Of a stretch of DNA of 24,871 nt, positions 1 through 9,184 are shown piece after piece. The position numbers were made by a program, and so were the translations under genes. The notes under the pieces are model-generated. The model saw only the letters and a list, made by a program, of their open reading frames with translations, was not told the origin of the DNA and did no database searches. This DNA is from CAZKHG01 sp964552655. GTDB lineage: Bacteria > Bacteroidota > Bacteroidia > Bacteroidales > Tenuifilaceae. The stretch lies in NCBI GenBank assembly GCA_964552655.1, contig CAZKHG010000050.1:1-24871 (forward strand), read 5' to 3'. Within the stretch, counting starts at the first letter, position 1, and each line of letters starts with the position of its first letter.

Positions 1-3000
1 TAACTTTAACCTCCTTAATTTTTTTATCCATTGAAAATACGGTAACCGGGAGAAGAACCTCTTCGTCGGGGCTAAGGACTCTTGGTAAAGTAGTTAACAC
101 CATCAAAGGTTTACGAACAGGAACGGCCTTTTCAGCTGATCCATAAGCATTTTCTTTAGCAGCAACCACCATAACCCGAACAGAACCAATGTAGTTGGGC
201 ATGGTAAACGTGATTTTCTTTTTCTCACCTTTCCCAACTTCAAATGGACCAATGTACTTCACAACTGGTTTAAACCGATCTGCGGTTCTATCGCCCTTGT
301 TTACAATTTCCTCATCCCCACCAACAGATATTATTCTTTGCATTTTGCCGGTTATTGCCCCCATTACCATGTTGAAAAGATCCCAGGTTTTAACTCCTAA
401 CGCTTCTTTTGCATAGAAAGAACTCCAGGGATCGGGGGTTTTGAAACGGGTAAGGTCCAGCAACCCCTCATCAACAACTGCAAGTGTTGCAGCCATTTCT
501 CTTCCATCTTTTTCAGAAACAGTTATTGTAACCTTTTTCTCCGGTTCCAGTTCAGCAGGTAAGTCAACTAGGGGGTTAAGGTGGGTTTCATTATTTTCAA
601 CACCAATCGGAACAATCCCGTAAAGTCTGATTGGTAAATCATTCACTGCCTGGGCATGAGGCTGTATCAAAGTAGCATGAATATAAACATTTGGGGTCAT
701 CTGCTCCGTAACCTTAAAGTTGAAGCGTGTTTCACCCTTTTGAGCGTCAGCCCACCATTTATCAATCACATGTACACCATTCTCAACGCTGATTAAAACC
801 CTTCCTCCTTCCGATGAAGGTATTGTGAGTCTAACCTCCTCTCCAACTTTGTAATTCTCTTTATCAGAGGAAAAAACCAGCATTGAAGCAGCTTCCGGCA
901 ATCGGTTTCTGTCCCGTTTCACCCAGCCTGGCCAATCGAAATAAGCGATAGCGCCAGTCGCGTGCCCTCCTTCGGTATCAACAATCCTGATAAGAAATCT
1001 ACCCCACTCCGGATAATTTACTCTGAGGTTATACGCCCCTTCCCCTTTGGAATTTGTGCTTAACTTTCCCTTTTGAATTAACCGGTTGTAAGAGTTGGAA
1101 ATAAAGTACGAAAGGTCATCGGAATTTTGCTCCCACCACCAGCGCCAGTCCAGCTTGTAAATTTCTATGTTAAGGTTTTCCCTTTGAACCGGGACACCAT
1201 CTGCATTCAATGTAATTACCTTAACTTTGTGAATTGTATCGGTGGCAAAAACATTTCCCCGGGTTTTTGTCTCAGGAAGTTGAATGCCTACATAAGTTTT
1301 AAAGGGGTAGTATGGCATTGCAAACCTGTCAATACTGAAATTGCCACCCTCTTCGAAAACCCTTACAACAAAATTTGCTTTCAGAACACCTGGTGCAGTA
1401 AAGCCGACATTGATATTTGGGCTGAAGGATAAATTTCCTGACTCATCAAGCCTTCCATCGAAAATATTTTGTTCCTCGGAAGTAAATGAGCGTGTAGGGT
1501 CATCAAAAATATAATTCCTGTAATTTTTAAAAGTTGTTGATGATTTCACCAGCGACACATCAACTTTTGCCTTTAAACTACGAGCAGGGGCACCGTGCAA
1601 CCATTTTGCATTCAGGTTAGCATTGATTCCTCGGCCTGCCTTAAGCTCCTCAACTCCAAAATTAAGATCAAGTTTGAGCCTGTTTGGCATAATGGTTTCC
1701 ACCCTTACCTGCTGGTTAAACACCGCTCCACCAACTTTTACTTTGGCACTATACGAACCTGTTGGTGCGCTTTTAGAGGTAACCACCGGAAAGGCATAAA
1801 TTCCTTCCAAACCCTTATTCGATATCGTTTTATAAACCACTTGCCCTCTGGGATCGGTAAGTTCGAACAATACAGGGTGGTTTTCCGGTAGATTTTTTCC
1901 TTTGTCTTCTAAAATGAATGATAGAAATAATGTATCGCCTGGCCGCCACACCCCTCTTTCGCCATAGATATAACCCTTTAACCCTTTTTCCACCGCTTTG
2001 CCTGAAACATCAAATGCACTAAGGGAGAGCGATGATCCATCGTCGAGCTTTAAATAACCTCTTTGGGCACCATATTTGGCGGATAACAGGAATGGTTTAT
2101 CAGGAACCTGAAAGCTAAAGGTTGTCATTCCATCGCTGTTGGTAACTGCACTTCCCATTTGCTGTTGCTGGTAGTTCAACACTTCAAGGCTAACCCCCGA
2201 AAGGGGTTTCGCTGTAAGCAGATCGGTGGCAATGCATAGTAAAGTGCCATCAACTCCGCCCTTTGCAATTAACCCAATGTTAGATGCCAGCACATTGCGG
2301 GAAACACTCTTATCGCGGTAGTATGAAATATGACACGGGTTATCGCGCTCTCTCCAATTATAATCCTCCCAGTAATCAGAATACTCCTCATCATAATAAT
2401 CGTAGTAGTAAACCTGATGTGAATCATCTGCTTTATCATACCTCTCTTCAGTAATATTTATTGCATCTTCATTTGTTTTCCCATCACAACTAAAGGCAGA
2501 ATACTCCTTACGGATGGAAAGTCTGATTTGATAAATTGCTCCTGGTTCGGTGTTGATGAGCTGAGACAAATCCAAATGGAAGGTGTTCCATGTACCAATA
2601 TCAATTTGTTCAGAACTATTAAGGAGCAATGTTTTTTTGAGGATCATTCTACCCACACGTCTCAATTCGCTGTTCCCTTCCAGGCTGTTAATCTGTAAAA
2701 ACTGTGCAATATTTTTTTCAAAAATCCGGGTGATTTCAACATCAACAGCCCTAAGGCTAACCGCCTGAAAAGGGAAAAGGATTCCCTCCGAAGTTGGAAT
2801 TATAACCCCTTCACCTATAATTCTTACCTCTGGTTTTAAAACTTCAAACTGTGCCGGAAGAACAACTGCTTCTGTTAATTTCTGACCTGAGATGCTCCTA
2901 ATACTCTCTGCTAAATTGAAGTTGAATTTACCGTTTTGCCTATCAGTTGGGAATACCTTAACAACATTTCCCTCAACTATCAGTTTTGGATCAGTAAGGT

Positions 3001-3850
3001 TTGGACAGGTGATTAACCCGTTAAGGTTAAGCGTTGGATCAAGTGGTTCGGAAAACCTTATTTCCAAAAACTGATCGGGGTTCTGGACCACTCTTGAGGA
3101 AAGAATTCTAAAAACACCCTTTTCTGGCACCTCATATTCTTGTTTCTCTGAATAGTCCGCTCCTATTGGACTACCATTCCATTCCAGAATAACTTTAGAT
3201 GGAGTGCTGCCCTGATTAATATTCTCAACCCAGAAATTGTGAACCCTGCCATCTGCAGAACTTTCCCATGATATATCAAGAAGTGCGTTGTCCTGTTTTG
3301 CTTTAAGAATCTCTTTAACCTTATCGCTTTTTGCGAAGTCGGCAGTGGTTATATAGCCATGGAGTTTACGCTCCATTTTCCCGGTCTCTTCATAAAACTC
3401 AATACCTACCAACTCTACATCAAGTTGCTGTTTCACTGTTCTAAACCTGAATATAAATTGTTTATAGTCAGATGGGATATTGCCAATAAGCATGCTCAGG
3501 TTAATTGCAGCTTCGTACTCTTTGTCTTGCGGTAAAGAATTATACGGGGTTAATTCCAACTCCCTGGAGTTTCTCCAAACCAGTTCCCCTTTGATTGATG
3601 GACTAAACGTCAGCAACTCTTTATCAGCAGTCTGTCCGGGTTGAATATTACCGGCAAAATCAGAGGCAAATACCACATGAATAGTGCTTCGGGTTGATAT
3701 AACCCCGGATGTATAGGCGGAGATATAGCTGCTGAAATCTTTTGTAGCTACTTTTTTTGATTTCCCTCTTGAATTGAAAATTACAAATAATGCCACAAGT
3801 GGAATTAAAACACCAGCAAGCACTATTAAACGACGCTTTTTTGAATTCAT
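1..3850 (-). CDS. Alpha-2-macroglobulin family protein (C-terminus off the left edge)
   Basis: The minus-strand frame is open from an ATG at 3850 to the window edge, about 1283 residues. The N-terminus is basic (MNSKKRR) followed by about 19 hydrophobic residues and no lipobox cysteine, so a membrane anchor or uncleaved signal is likely, facing the periplasm. Domain cues fit bacterial alpha-2-macroglobulins: macroglobulin-type beta repeats, the conserved GERGVWRPGD motif at about residues 630-639, and VDEGLLDLT then TPDPW at about 1126-1142, where the A2M domain begins. A Tyr/Asp-rich linker (about 481-499) precedes the conserved RDNPC. Bacterial members are thought to trap attacking proteases, often beside the peptidoglycan synthase PbpC; that neighbour would lie outside the window. 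Any thioester CxEQ motif would also lie beyond the edge, so I cannot tell whether it is kept. The family call is firm; the substrate role is inference. Confidence 0.9.
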   Translation of the reverse strand, partial: MNSKKRRLIVLAGVLIPLVALFVIFNSRGKSKKVATKDFSSYISAYTSGVISTRSTIHVVFASDFAGNIQPGQTADKELLTFSPSIKGELVWRNSRELELTPYNSLPQDKEYEAAINLSMLIGNIPSDYKQFIFRFRTVKQQLDVELVGIEFYEETGKMERKLHGYITTADFAKSDKVKEILKAKQDNALLDISWESSADGRVHNFWVENINQGSTPSKVILEWNGSPIGADYSEKQEYEVPEKGVFRILSSRVVQNPDQFLEIRFSEPLDPTLNLNGLITCPNLTDPKLIVEGNVVKVFPTDRQNGKFNFNLAESIRSISGQKLTEAVVLPAQFEVLKPEVRIIGEGVIIPTSEGILFPFQAVSLRAVDVEITRIFEKNIAQFLQINSLEGNSELRRVGRMILKKTLLLNSSEQIDIGTWNTFHLDLSQLINTEPGAIYQIRLSIRKEYSAFSCDGKTNEDAINITEERYDKADDSHQVYYYDYYDEEYSDYWEDYNWRERDNPCHISYYRDKSVSRNVLASNIGLIAKGGVDGTLLCIATDLLTAKPLSGVSLEVLNYQQQQMGSAVTNSDGMTTFSFQVPDKPFLLSAKYGAQRGYLKLDDGSSLSLSAFDVSGKAVEKGLKGYIYGERGVWRPGDTLFLSFILEDKGKNLPENHPVLFELTDPRGQVVYKTISNKGLEGIYAFPVVTSKSAPTGSYSAKVKVGGAVFNQQVRVETIMPNRLKLDLNFGVEELKAGRGINANLNAKWLHGAPARSLKAKVDVSLVKSSTTFKNYRNYIFDDPTRSFTSEEQNIFDGRLDESGNLSFSPNINVGFTAPGVLKANFVVRVFEEGGNFSIDRFAMPYYPFKTYVGIQLPETKTRGNVFATDTIHKVKVITLNADGVPVQRENLNIEIYKLDWRWWWEQNSDDLSYFISNSYNRLIQKGKLSTNSKGEGAYNLRVNYPEWGRFLIRIVDTEGGHATGAIAYFDWPGWVKRDRNRLPEAASMLVFSSDKENYKVGEEVRLTIPSSEGGRVLISVENGVHVIDKWWADAQKGETRFNFKVTEQMTPNVYIHATLIQPHAQAVNDLPIRLYGIVPIGVENNETHLNPLVDLPAELEPEKKVTITVSEKDGREMAATLAVVDEGLLDLTRFKTPDPWSSFYAKEALGVKTWDLFNMVMGAITGKMQRIISVGGDEEIVNKGDRTADRFKPVVKYIGPFEVGKGEKKKITFTMPNYIGSVRVMVVAAKENAYGSAEKAVPVRKPLMVLTTLPRVLSPDEEVLLPVTVFSMDKKIKEVKV

Positions 3851-3906
3851 TTTCGGTTAAATTTTTAGGGTTAGGTAATTAGATAGAAAGGTAATATTTA
3901 TTCTTT

Positions 3907-3914
3907 TATTTTTG
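3907..3914 (+). promoter_or_regulatory. Candidate -7 box for the small membrane protein gene
   Basis: TATTTTTG matches the Bacteroidota -7 consensus TAnnTTTG, 59 bases before the ATG at 3974. No TTTG lies at the expected -33 distance, so support is weak. The same 123-base spacer must also hold the promoter of the divergent macroglobulin gene; TACCTTTC on the minus strand is a one-mismatch candidate for that. Confidence 0.3.
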
Positions 3915-3973
3915 AAGTCCGCCAGAAATAAATAATTTTATACTCATAATTAGTTAACACTAAAACCCTCAAA

Positions 3974-4555
3974 ATGAAAAAGATTAATATTGATATCCCC
4001 TGGACCAGGATTATCATTGAATTTTTCTCTATAATATTTGCCGTATTCCTTGCACTATTAGTGGATCAGCGAAAAGAGGAAAACAGAAACCATAAAATGG
4101 CTGAAAGGGCGTTAAACAACATTGTGAGTGAAACCCAAAAAAATTACGACAGCCTCCTGGCATATCACACCTTGTTCAATAAAAGGATAAAGGATATCGA
4201 TTCTTTGATCAATTTAGCAAAGCATAATAAACCTTTCAACATCAAGGGCTATCAGTTTATGACATTGTACAGCACCGCCTGGGAAACCGCAAAACTGACC
4301 CAGGTATTCAACTATATGGATTTTGTTACAGTGGGTGAGATCTCCGATGTTTATAATAACCAGCAGCTATACACCGGTATTGTTCAAAAAATCATTGACG
4401 ATATGATTTTCTCAGCCAATATCAATACTTTAAAAGAGGCAGCTACCCTGCTGCAAAAACACCGATCGCTTTTTATCAGCATCAACATGATTGAAGGACA
4501 ACTCCTGGAGAGCTACAAGAAGTTTTTGCATGACAGGAAGGTATTAAAAGAATAA
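3974..4555 (+). CDS. Small membrane-anchored protein of unknown function
   Basis: This 193-residue protein has one hydrophobic segment at about residues 9-30 (WTRIIIEFFSIIFAVFLALL), then a charged stretch VDQRKEENRNHK and a mostly helical remainder without cysteines. It looks like a single-pass inner-membrane protein with a C-terminal helical domain of about 160 residues. The layout resembles short Bacteroidota proteins with an N-terminal anchor followed by a WKE/QRKE-type motif, such as the DUF6090-like proteins, but I do not recognise it firmly. It is the only plus-strand gene in the window, divergent from the macroglobulin gene and convergent with mutB. A hairpin beginning inside its stop codon ends the transcript. 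No function can be assigned from sequence. Confidence 0.75.
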   Translation: MKKINIDIPWTRIIIEFFSIIFAVFLALLVDQRKEENRNHKMAERALNNIVSETQKNYDSLLAYHTLFNKRIKDIDSLINLAKHNKPFNIKGYQFMTLYSTAWETAKLTQVFNYMDFVTVGEISDVYNNQQLYTGIVQKIIDDMIFSANINTLKEAATLLQKHRSLFISINMIEGQLLESYKKFLHDRKVLKE

Positions 4556-4580
4556 AAGTGGAGATAAATCCTCCACTTTT
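4554..4580. terminator. Bidirectional intrinsic terminator between convergent genes
   Basis: A perfect 10-bp stem (AAAAGTGGAG with CTCCACTTTT) encloses a 7-base loop. The A-rich left arm and T-rich right arm supply U-tracts on both strands. The stem starts inside the TAA stop of the 3974-4555 gene and lies 34 bases beyond the mutB stop, so it can serve both. Confidence 0.8.
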
Positions 4581-4614
4581 CCCAATTCATAATATCACAA
4601 GTTAGTTTTGAATT

Positions 4615-6750
4615 CTAATCATTATGTTTCTCGATCAATATCTCGAGAATCTGCAAAGCAGCCGTTGATACCGATGTTCCGGGTCCAAAGATTCCAACAA
4701 CCCCATGATCGTAAAGGAACTGGTAATCCTGCGCGGGAATAACTCCACCCACAATTACCATAATATCATCGCGACCTAACTTTTTAAGTTCTTCCATCAC
4801 TTGTGGCACAAGGGTTTTATGCCCGGCAGCCAAACTCGATACCCCAAGGATGTGCACATCATTCTCAACTGCCTGTTTAGCGGCTTCGGCCGGGGTTTGG
4901 AACAGCGGTCCGATATCAACATCGAAACCAATATCGGCATAGCCGGTTGATACCACCTTAGCCCCGCGATCGTGCCCATCCTGACCCATCTTGGCAATCA
5001 TTATTCGGGGCTGACGACCTTCCAGCTTTGCGAATTTCTCGCAAAGTTCTTTAGCTTTTTTAAAGTTACTGTCTTCCATAGATTCTGATGAGTAAACGCC
5101 CGAAATTGATCTTATCACAGCTTTATATCTTCCTGCAACCTTTTCACAGGCATCGGAAATCTCGCCTAAGGTAGCACGTTTTTTTGCTGCATCTACTGAA
5201 AGTTCCAGCAAGTTTCCTTCACCAGTTTGAGCAGCCTTTGTTATGGCTTCTAATGCAGCTTTAACCTCTGCCTCATTCCTGTTGGCGCGAACCTGCTTTA
5301 ATCTTAGAATTTGAGATTCGCGAACAGCAGTATTATCAACATCCAGGATTTCAATCGGATCTTCCTTTTCGAGCCTGTATTTGTTTAAGCCAACTATGAT
5401 ATCCTTGTTGGCATCAATTCTGGCCTGTTTGCGAGCAGCAGCCTCTTCAATTCTCATCTTAGGGATTCCTGTTTCAATGGCTTTTGCCATCCCGCCAAGT
5501 TCCTCCACTTCCTGGATCAATTTCCAGGCGTTGTGCGCCAATTCGTGGGTAAGTTTTTCAACATAGTATGAACCGGCCCAGGGATCAACAGCTTTACAAA
5601 TATTGGTCTCCTCCTGAATGTAAATTTGAGTATTACGGGCAATCCGGGCAGAGAAATCGGTTGGTAAGGCAATTGCTTCATCCAGCGCATTGGTATGTAA
5701 ACTTTGTGTATGCCCCAGCGCAGCAGCCATTGCTTCGATGCAAGTACGAGCAACATTGTTGTAAGGATCCTGTTCGGTTAAACTCCAGCCCGAGGTCTGG
5801 CAATGGGTACGAAGTGCCATGGATTTCGGGTTCTTCGGGTTGAACTGTTTTACCAGCTTTGCCCAAAGCAAACGCGCTGCGCGCATTTTGGCAATCTCCA
5901 TAAAATGGTTCATCCCAATAGCCCAGAAGAATGACAACCTGGGGGCAAAAGCATCTATATCCAATCCGGCTTTAATACCTGTTCGGAGATATTCCAGTCC
6001 ATCAGCAAGCGTGTAGGCAAGTTCAATATCGGCAGTTGCACCAGCCTCCTGCATGTGGTAGCCGGAAATGGAAATGCTGTTGAACTTGGGCATCTTCTGC
6101 GAAGTGTAAGCGAATATATCAGCAATGATCCTCATCGAGAAATCGGGCGGGTAAATATAGGTGTTACGCACCATGAATTCTTTCAGGATGTCGTTCTGGA
6201 TTGTACCTGTAAGTTGCTCTAAGGTAGCACCTTGCTCCATTGCAGCTACAATATAAAATGCCAGGATTGGGAGCACTGCGCCGTTCATAGTCATGGAGAC
6301 AGACATCTTGTTCAACGGGATTCCATCGAACAGGATTTTCATATCTTCAACGCTGTCAATGGCAACGCCTGCTTTCCCTACATCGCCAACCACGCGCTCG
6401 TGATCGGAATCGTACCCGCGGTGAGTAGCCAGGTCAAAGGCAACAGAAAGGCCCATTTGGCCTGCGGCCAAATTCCGGCGATAGAATGCATTCGATTCCT
6501 CTGCTGTGGAAAAGCCTGCATATTGCCTTATAGTCCAGGGTTTCATCACATACATGGTGCTGTATGGTCCACGGAGGAAAGGTGGAACGCCGGCGGCATA
6601 GTTCAGATGCTCCATATTTTCCAAGTCTGAGGCCGTGTAAACGGGTTTCACGGCTATTTTTTCCGGAGTCATCCAATCGGCATTGGAAGTAATCATGTTA
6701 GCACTACCACTAACACTTTTTATATCTATTTTATTAAAATCTGGTTTCAT
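4615..6750 (-). CDS. mutB: Methylmalonyl-CoA mutase, large (catalytic) subunit
   Basis: A 711-residue adenosylcobalamin-dependent mutase subunit that interconverts (R)-methylmalonyl-CoA and succinyl-CoA; in Bacteroidota this serves propionate formation from succinate or propionate use. The N-terminal TIM barrel carries YSTMYVMKPWTIRQYAGF (about 63-80), which lines the CoA channel, and YHMQEAGA (about 231-238) with the active-site Tyr and His. The C-terminal B12-binding domain has DGHDRG (591-596), whose His593 would be the lower axial cobalt ligand, followed by the GGVIP motif near 668. Length is normal for the family. It follows mutA in the same direction, but a foreign-looking small gene sits between them; transcription would have to pass through it. 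The mutase GTPase chaperone MeaB is not in the window. Confidence 0.97.
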   Translation of the reverse strand: MKPDFNKIDIKSVSGSANMITSNADWMTPEKIAVKPVYTASDLENMEHLNYAAGVPPFLRGPYSTMYVMKPWTIRQYAGFSTAEESNAFYRRNLAAGQMGLSVAFDLATHRGYDSDHERVVGDVGKAGVAIDSVEDMKILFDGIPLNKMSVSMTMNGAVLPILAFYIVAAMEQGATLEQLTGTIQNDILKEFMVRNTYIYPPDFSMRIIADIFAYTSQKMPKFNSISISGYHMQEAGATADIELAYTLADGLEYLRTGIKAGLDIDAFAPRLSFFWAIGMNHFMEIAKMRAARLLWAKLVKQFNPKNPKSMALRTHCQTSGWSLTEQDPYNNVARTCIEAMAAALGHTQSLHTNALDEAIALPTDFSARIARNTQIYIQEETNICKAVDPWAGSYYVEKLTHELAHNAWKLIQEVEELGGMAKAIETGIPKMRIEEAAARKQARIDANKDIIVGLNKYRLEKEDPIEILDVDNTAVRESQILRLKQVRANRNEAEVKAALEAITKAAQTGEGNLLELSVDAAKKRATLGEISDACEKVAGRYKAVIRSISGVYSSESMEDSNFKKAKELCEKFAKLEGRQPRIMIAKMGQDGHDRGAKVVSTGYADIGFDVDIGPLFQTPAEAAKQAVENDVHILGVSSLAAGHKTLVPQVMEELKKLGRDDIMVIVGGVIPAQDYQFLYDHGVVGIFGPGTSVSTAALQILEILIEKHND

Positions 6751-6766
6751 TATTATAATTGTTTTT

Positions 6767-6792
6767 AAACGCGAAGTCGCTATGACGCAAAG
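6767..6792 (+). repeat. Left inverted repeat of the GxxExxY cassette (three octamers)
   Basis: Twenty-six bases beginning AA and then three octamer-like units: ACGCGAAG, TCGCTATG, ACGCAAAG. It matches the reverse complement of 7182-7207 at 20 of 26 positions. It contains the stop codon of the GxxExxY gene and lies 16 bases upstream of the mutB start. Confidence 0.7.
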
Positions 6793-7184
6793 AAGTAGTT
6801 GTTAACTTTTCGTCTAATTCCTTCTTTTAGTAATGGAACATTGAAATTTATCAAAAAACCAAGACTAAGATTGGCCAGTTTCATGTATGTAACCAATTGA
6901 ACTTCATGAACAGGTAGTAAAATCTCAACAGATTTCAATTCCACAACAATAATGTCCTCTACTAAAATGTCAATATAAAATTCTTTATCAAGCTCTTTAC
7001 CTTTATAAAAAACCGGAAGTTTAACCTGATTCTTAACTTTTAATCCCTTGTTTTGAAGTTCTTCAATCAAACAGATTTCATAGACTGACTCAAGCAATCC
7101 TGGTCCTAATTCTTTATGCACCTGAAAAGCACAATCAAGTAATGTTTTAGCAATTCTCTCGTATTGTTCTTGAGTCATTATCAT
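6780..7184 (-). CDS. GxxExxY family protein, PDDEXK-nuclease-like
   Basis: This 134-residue protein carries the name-giving motif as GLLESVY (residues 29-35) after the characteristic HKELGPG. A nuclease-like core follows: Asp72 in YIDILVED, then Glu82-x-Lys84 in VVELKSVE, and Gln96 in HEVQLVTYM. This is the D...ExK...Q order of PDDEXK enzymes, so DNA binding or cleavage is possible; the family's function is not established as far as I know. The ATG at 7184 lies inside the right inverted repeat; a second ATG two codons later (7178) is an alternative. The gene splits mutA from mutB and keeps their orientation, with 26 bases to the mutA stop and 29 to the mutB start. It has no evident link to propionate metabolism and looks like an inserted cassette. 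Confidence 0.88.
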   Translation of the reverse strand: MIMTQEQYERIAKTLLDCAFQVHKELGPGLLESVYEICLIEELQNKGLKVKNQVKLPVFYKGKELDKEFYIDILVEDIIVVELKSVEILLPVHEVQLVTYMKLANLSLGFLINFNVPLLKEGIRRKVNNYFFAS

Positions 7185-7207
7185 TGCGTCTTCGTGTCTT
7201 TGCGTTT
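7182..7207 (-). repeat. Right inverted repeat of the GxxExxY cassette (three octamers)
   Basis: Read on the minus strand it begins AA and then gives ACGCAAAG, ACACGAAG, ACGCAATG, the same octamer style as 6767-6792 but in inverted orientation. It contains the first start codon of the GxxExxY gene and ends 3 bases before the mutA stop codon. I see no clear target-site duplication outside the two repeats. Confidence 0.7.
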
Positions 7208-7210
7208 AGA

Positions 7211-9091
7211 TTATTTTAATAAATTCTGATAATAATTCAGGGTTTCAAGAATATTGCTTTTAACGCTGATGAAGTTTTTGATTCCCCTGGCTTCTAGTTC
7301 CGCTTTACAGGCAGGTTCACCGGCAACTACAAATTCAGCTTTTCCATTGAGTCTTTCAAAAGCTCCTACTGCAAGGGTTGCATACTCATCATCAGAGCTG
7401 CAAATCACCACAATGTCGGATTTAGCATCAAGTGCAGCCGTAACTCCCTCATCAACAGTTTTAAAACCAATATTATCTATCACGTCAAATCCTGCAACAG
7501 CAAAAAAGTTACAGCTGAACTGTGCCCGGGCCCTGCGCATAGCCAGATTACCTAAGGTAAGCATAAAAACCTTAGGCCGTTTCCCGCTTGCATCGGTTAT
7601 ATAGCGCAACTCCTCAAATGCCTGAGCTCCTCGGTATGGAACAAGCGGTTCGCAGGTCATATCGTCGGTTTTGGTAATTGGTTGGCGTTTTACTGCCTCT
7701 GGTTTGACTGTTTTTGAATCAGCCACCTCACCAAAATTCGGGTACTGGTTAGTTCCAAGAATTGTCTCACGACGGGTAGCAATGTTCATGTCGCGTTTTT
7801 GGGCAACCTCTTTAATCTGCCCCTGAACAAATCCCTTTAAGAAAGCATCCTCAAATCCACCAAGTTCCTGAACTTTCAGGAATAGTTTCCAGCTCTCATC
7901 AGCAATTGATGAAGTAAGATTTTCGATATAATAGCTACCGGCAGAGGGATCAGCAATTCTATCAAAATAAGATTCCTCTTTGATAATCAGCTGCTGGTTA
8001 CGGGCAATTCTTTCTGAAAACGACGTAGGTTCCTGATAGGCGCTGTCAAATGGCAGAATGGTTAGGGAATCAACCCCGGCAATTACTGCCGACATACCTT
8101 CGGTGGTTGTTCTAAGCATGTTAACATACGCATCGTAAACTGTCGTATTCCATTTGCTGGTTTCAGCATGAATATTCATCTTCGATACCTCTTTGGATTC
8201 AGGATTATAAGCTTCAACCATTTTTGCCCAGAGCAGTCGTGCAGCCCTGAACTTGGCTATTTCCATGAAATAGTTTGATCCGACCGAGAGGTTGAATTTT
8301 ACCCTTGGTGCAATGTGGTCAATTGTCAAACCTCTATCAGTGAGTATGGTCAGGTAATCATTTGCCATTGCCAAAGAGAATGCCAGCTCCTGTACAATTG
8401 TAGATCCGCTGTTATGGAAAGTTGTTCCATTAATTCCGATCACCCTGAAATTTGGCAGGTCTTTTACACTATCCAGGACTTCCTTCAGGTCGCTGATGGC
8501 TTTATTATCCTCACAGCACAGCTTCCCATTGGTAACAAGCCCGTTGAAAGCACCAAAATCCAGCGAACCATAAATTTTTTTCAGATCAACCCTGCTCTCC
8601 CTGGCTTTTTGAATGAAAAAGGGGATTACTCTTCTGGTGATGTTTCCGCCTAAAAAGTTGATTTCAACTTTCTCAAGGTCGATATTTTTTAGTAGCCTGC
8701 TAACACCATCCTGTGTAGGTTCACAATCAGTGCAAAGTTTGAATCCCAATGAATTGACACCCTTTTCGATGAGTTCAATGGCCTTGGTATTGGCTTCTGT
8801 AGGTTTATCAAGGCATACATCAAAATCCTGGCGGATTAACCAGCTATTACCGGAATTTTTATTACCCCGGATGTAGGGAAATTCCCCGGGTAAATTTTTA
8901 GTCGTTTGAATATTTTCCAGGTCTTCGGCGCGGTAATATGGTTTCACATTGATTCCTTCAACGGTTTTCCAAACAAGCTTTTTCTCATAATCCGCACCCT
9001 TCAGATCCTCCTTTATAGCTGCTTCCCATTCCGGAGTTGATACCGGGGGAAATTCAGCGAGTAGTTTCGAATCTTTGGTGTTTTCTGCCAT
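7211..9091 (-). CDS. mutA: Methylmalonyl-CoA mutase, small subunit
   Basis: A 626-residue paralogue of the catalytic subunit that pairs with it as a heterodimer. Shared landmarks include FRAARLLWAKMVEAYN, the IARNQQLIIKEES segment and DPSAGSYYIENLT, parallel to the large-subunit barrel. The C-terminal flavodoxin-like domain is present, but the cobalamin motif DxHxxG is replaced by GNLAMRRARA, so this subunit should not bind B12 and is likely structural, as in the known two-subunit enzymes. Length is typical (about 620-640). The ATG at 9091 is 30 bases below a strong -7 box. No cobalamin riboswitch is visible upstream. It is followed by the GxxExxY gene and then mutB. Confidence 0.96.
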   Translation of the reverse strand: MAENTKDSKLLAEFPPVSTPEWEAAIKEDLKGADYEKKLVWKTVEGINVKPYYRAEDLENIQTTKNLPGEFPYIRGNKNSGNSWLIRQDFDVCLDKPTEANTKAIELIEKGVNSLGFKLCTDCEPTQDGVSRLLKNIDLEKVEINFLGGNITRRVIPFFIQKARESRVDLKKIYGSLDFGAFNGLVTNGKLCCEDNKAISDLKEVLDSVKDLPNFRVIGINGTTFHNSGSTIVQELAFSLAMANDYLTILTDRGLTIDHIAPRVKFNLSVGSNYFMEIAKFRAARLLWAKMVEAYNPESKEVSKMNIHAETSKWNTTVYDAYVNMLRTTTEGMSAVIAGVDSLTILPFDSAYQEPTSFSERIARNQQLIIKEESYFDRIADPSAGSYYIENLTSSIADESWKLFLKVQELGGFEDAFLKGFVQGQIKEVAQKRDMNIATRRETILGTNQYPNFGEVADSKTVKPEAVKRQPITKTDDMTCEPLVPYRGAQAFEELRYITDASGKRPKVFMLTLGNLAMRRARAQFSCNFFAVAGFDVIDNIGFKTVDEGVTAALDAKSDIVVICSSDDEYATLAVGAFERLNGKAEFVVAGEPACKAELEARGIKNFISVKSNILETLNYYQNLLK

Positions 9092-9120
9092 AAAACAGGT
9101 TTTTTTATTAAAATTGGCTG

Positions 9121-9128
9121 CAAATTTA
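9121..9128 (-). promoter_or_regulatory. Candidate -7 box of the mutA promoter
   Basis: TAAATTTG fits TAnnTTTG exactly, 29 bases before the mutA ATG, giving a leader of roughly 20-25 bases. The -33 element is not obvious. The leader is too short for a riboswitch. Confidence 0.5.
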
Positions 9129-9184
9129 CAAACAATTCTAATAATGAATATGATTTATAGCAGATTATGCTGTTAAGCATAGGG

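Noticed and set aside
6232..6630. Long plus-strand open frame inside mutB, and similar antisense frames throughout
   Set aside because: It lies opposite a strongly conserved catalytic gene and its translation shows no recognisable domain; it is an antisense shadow.
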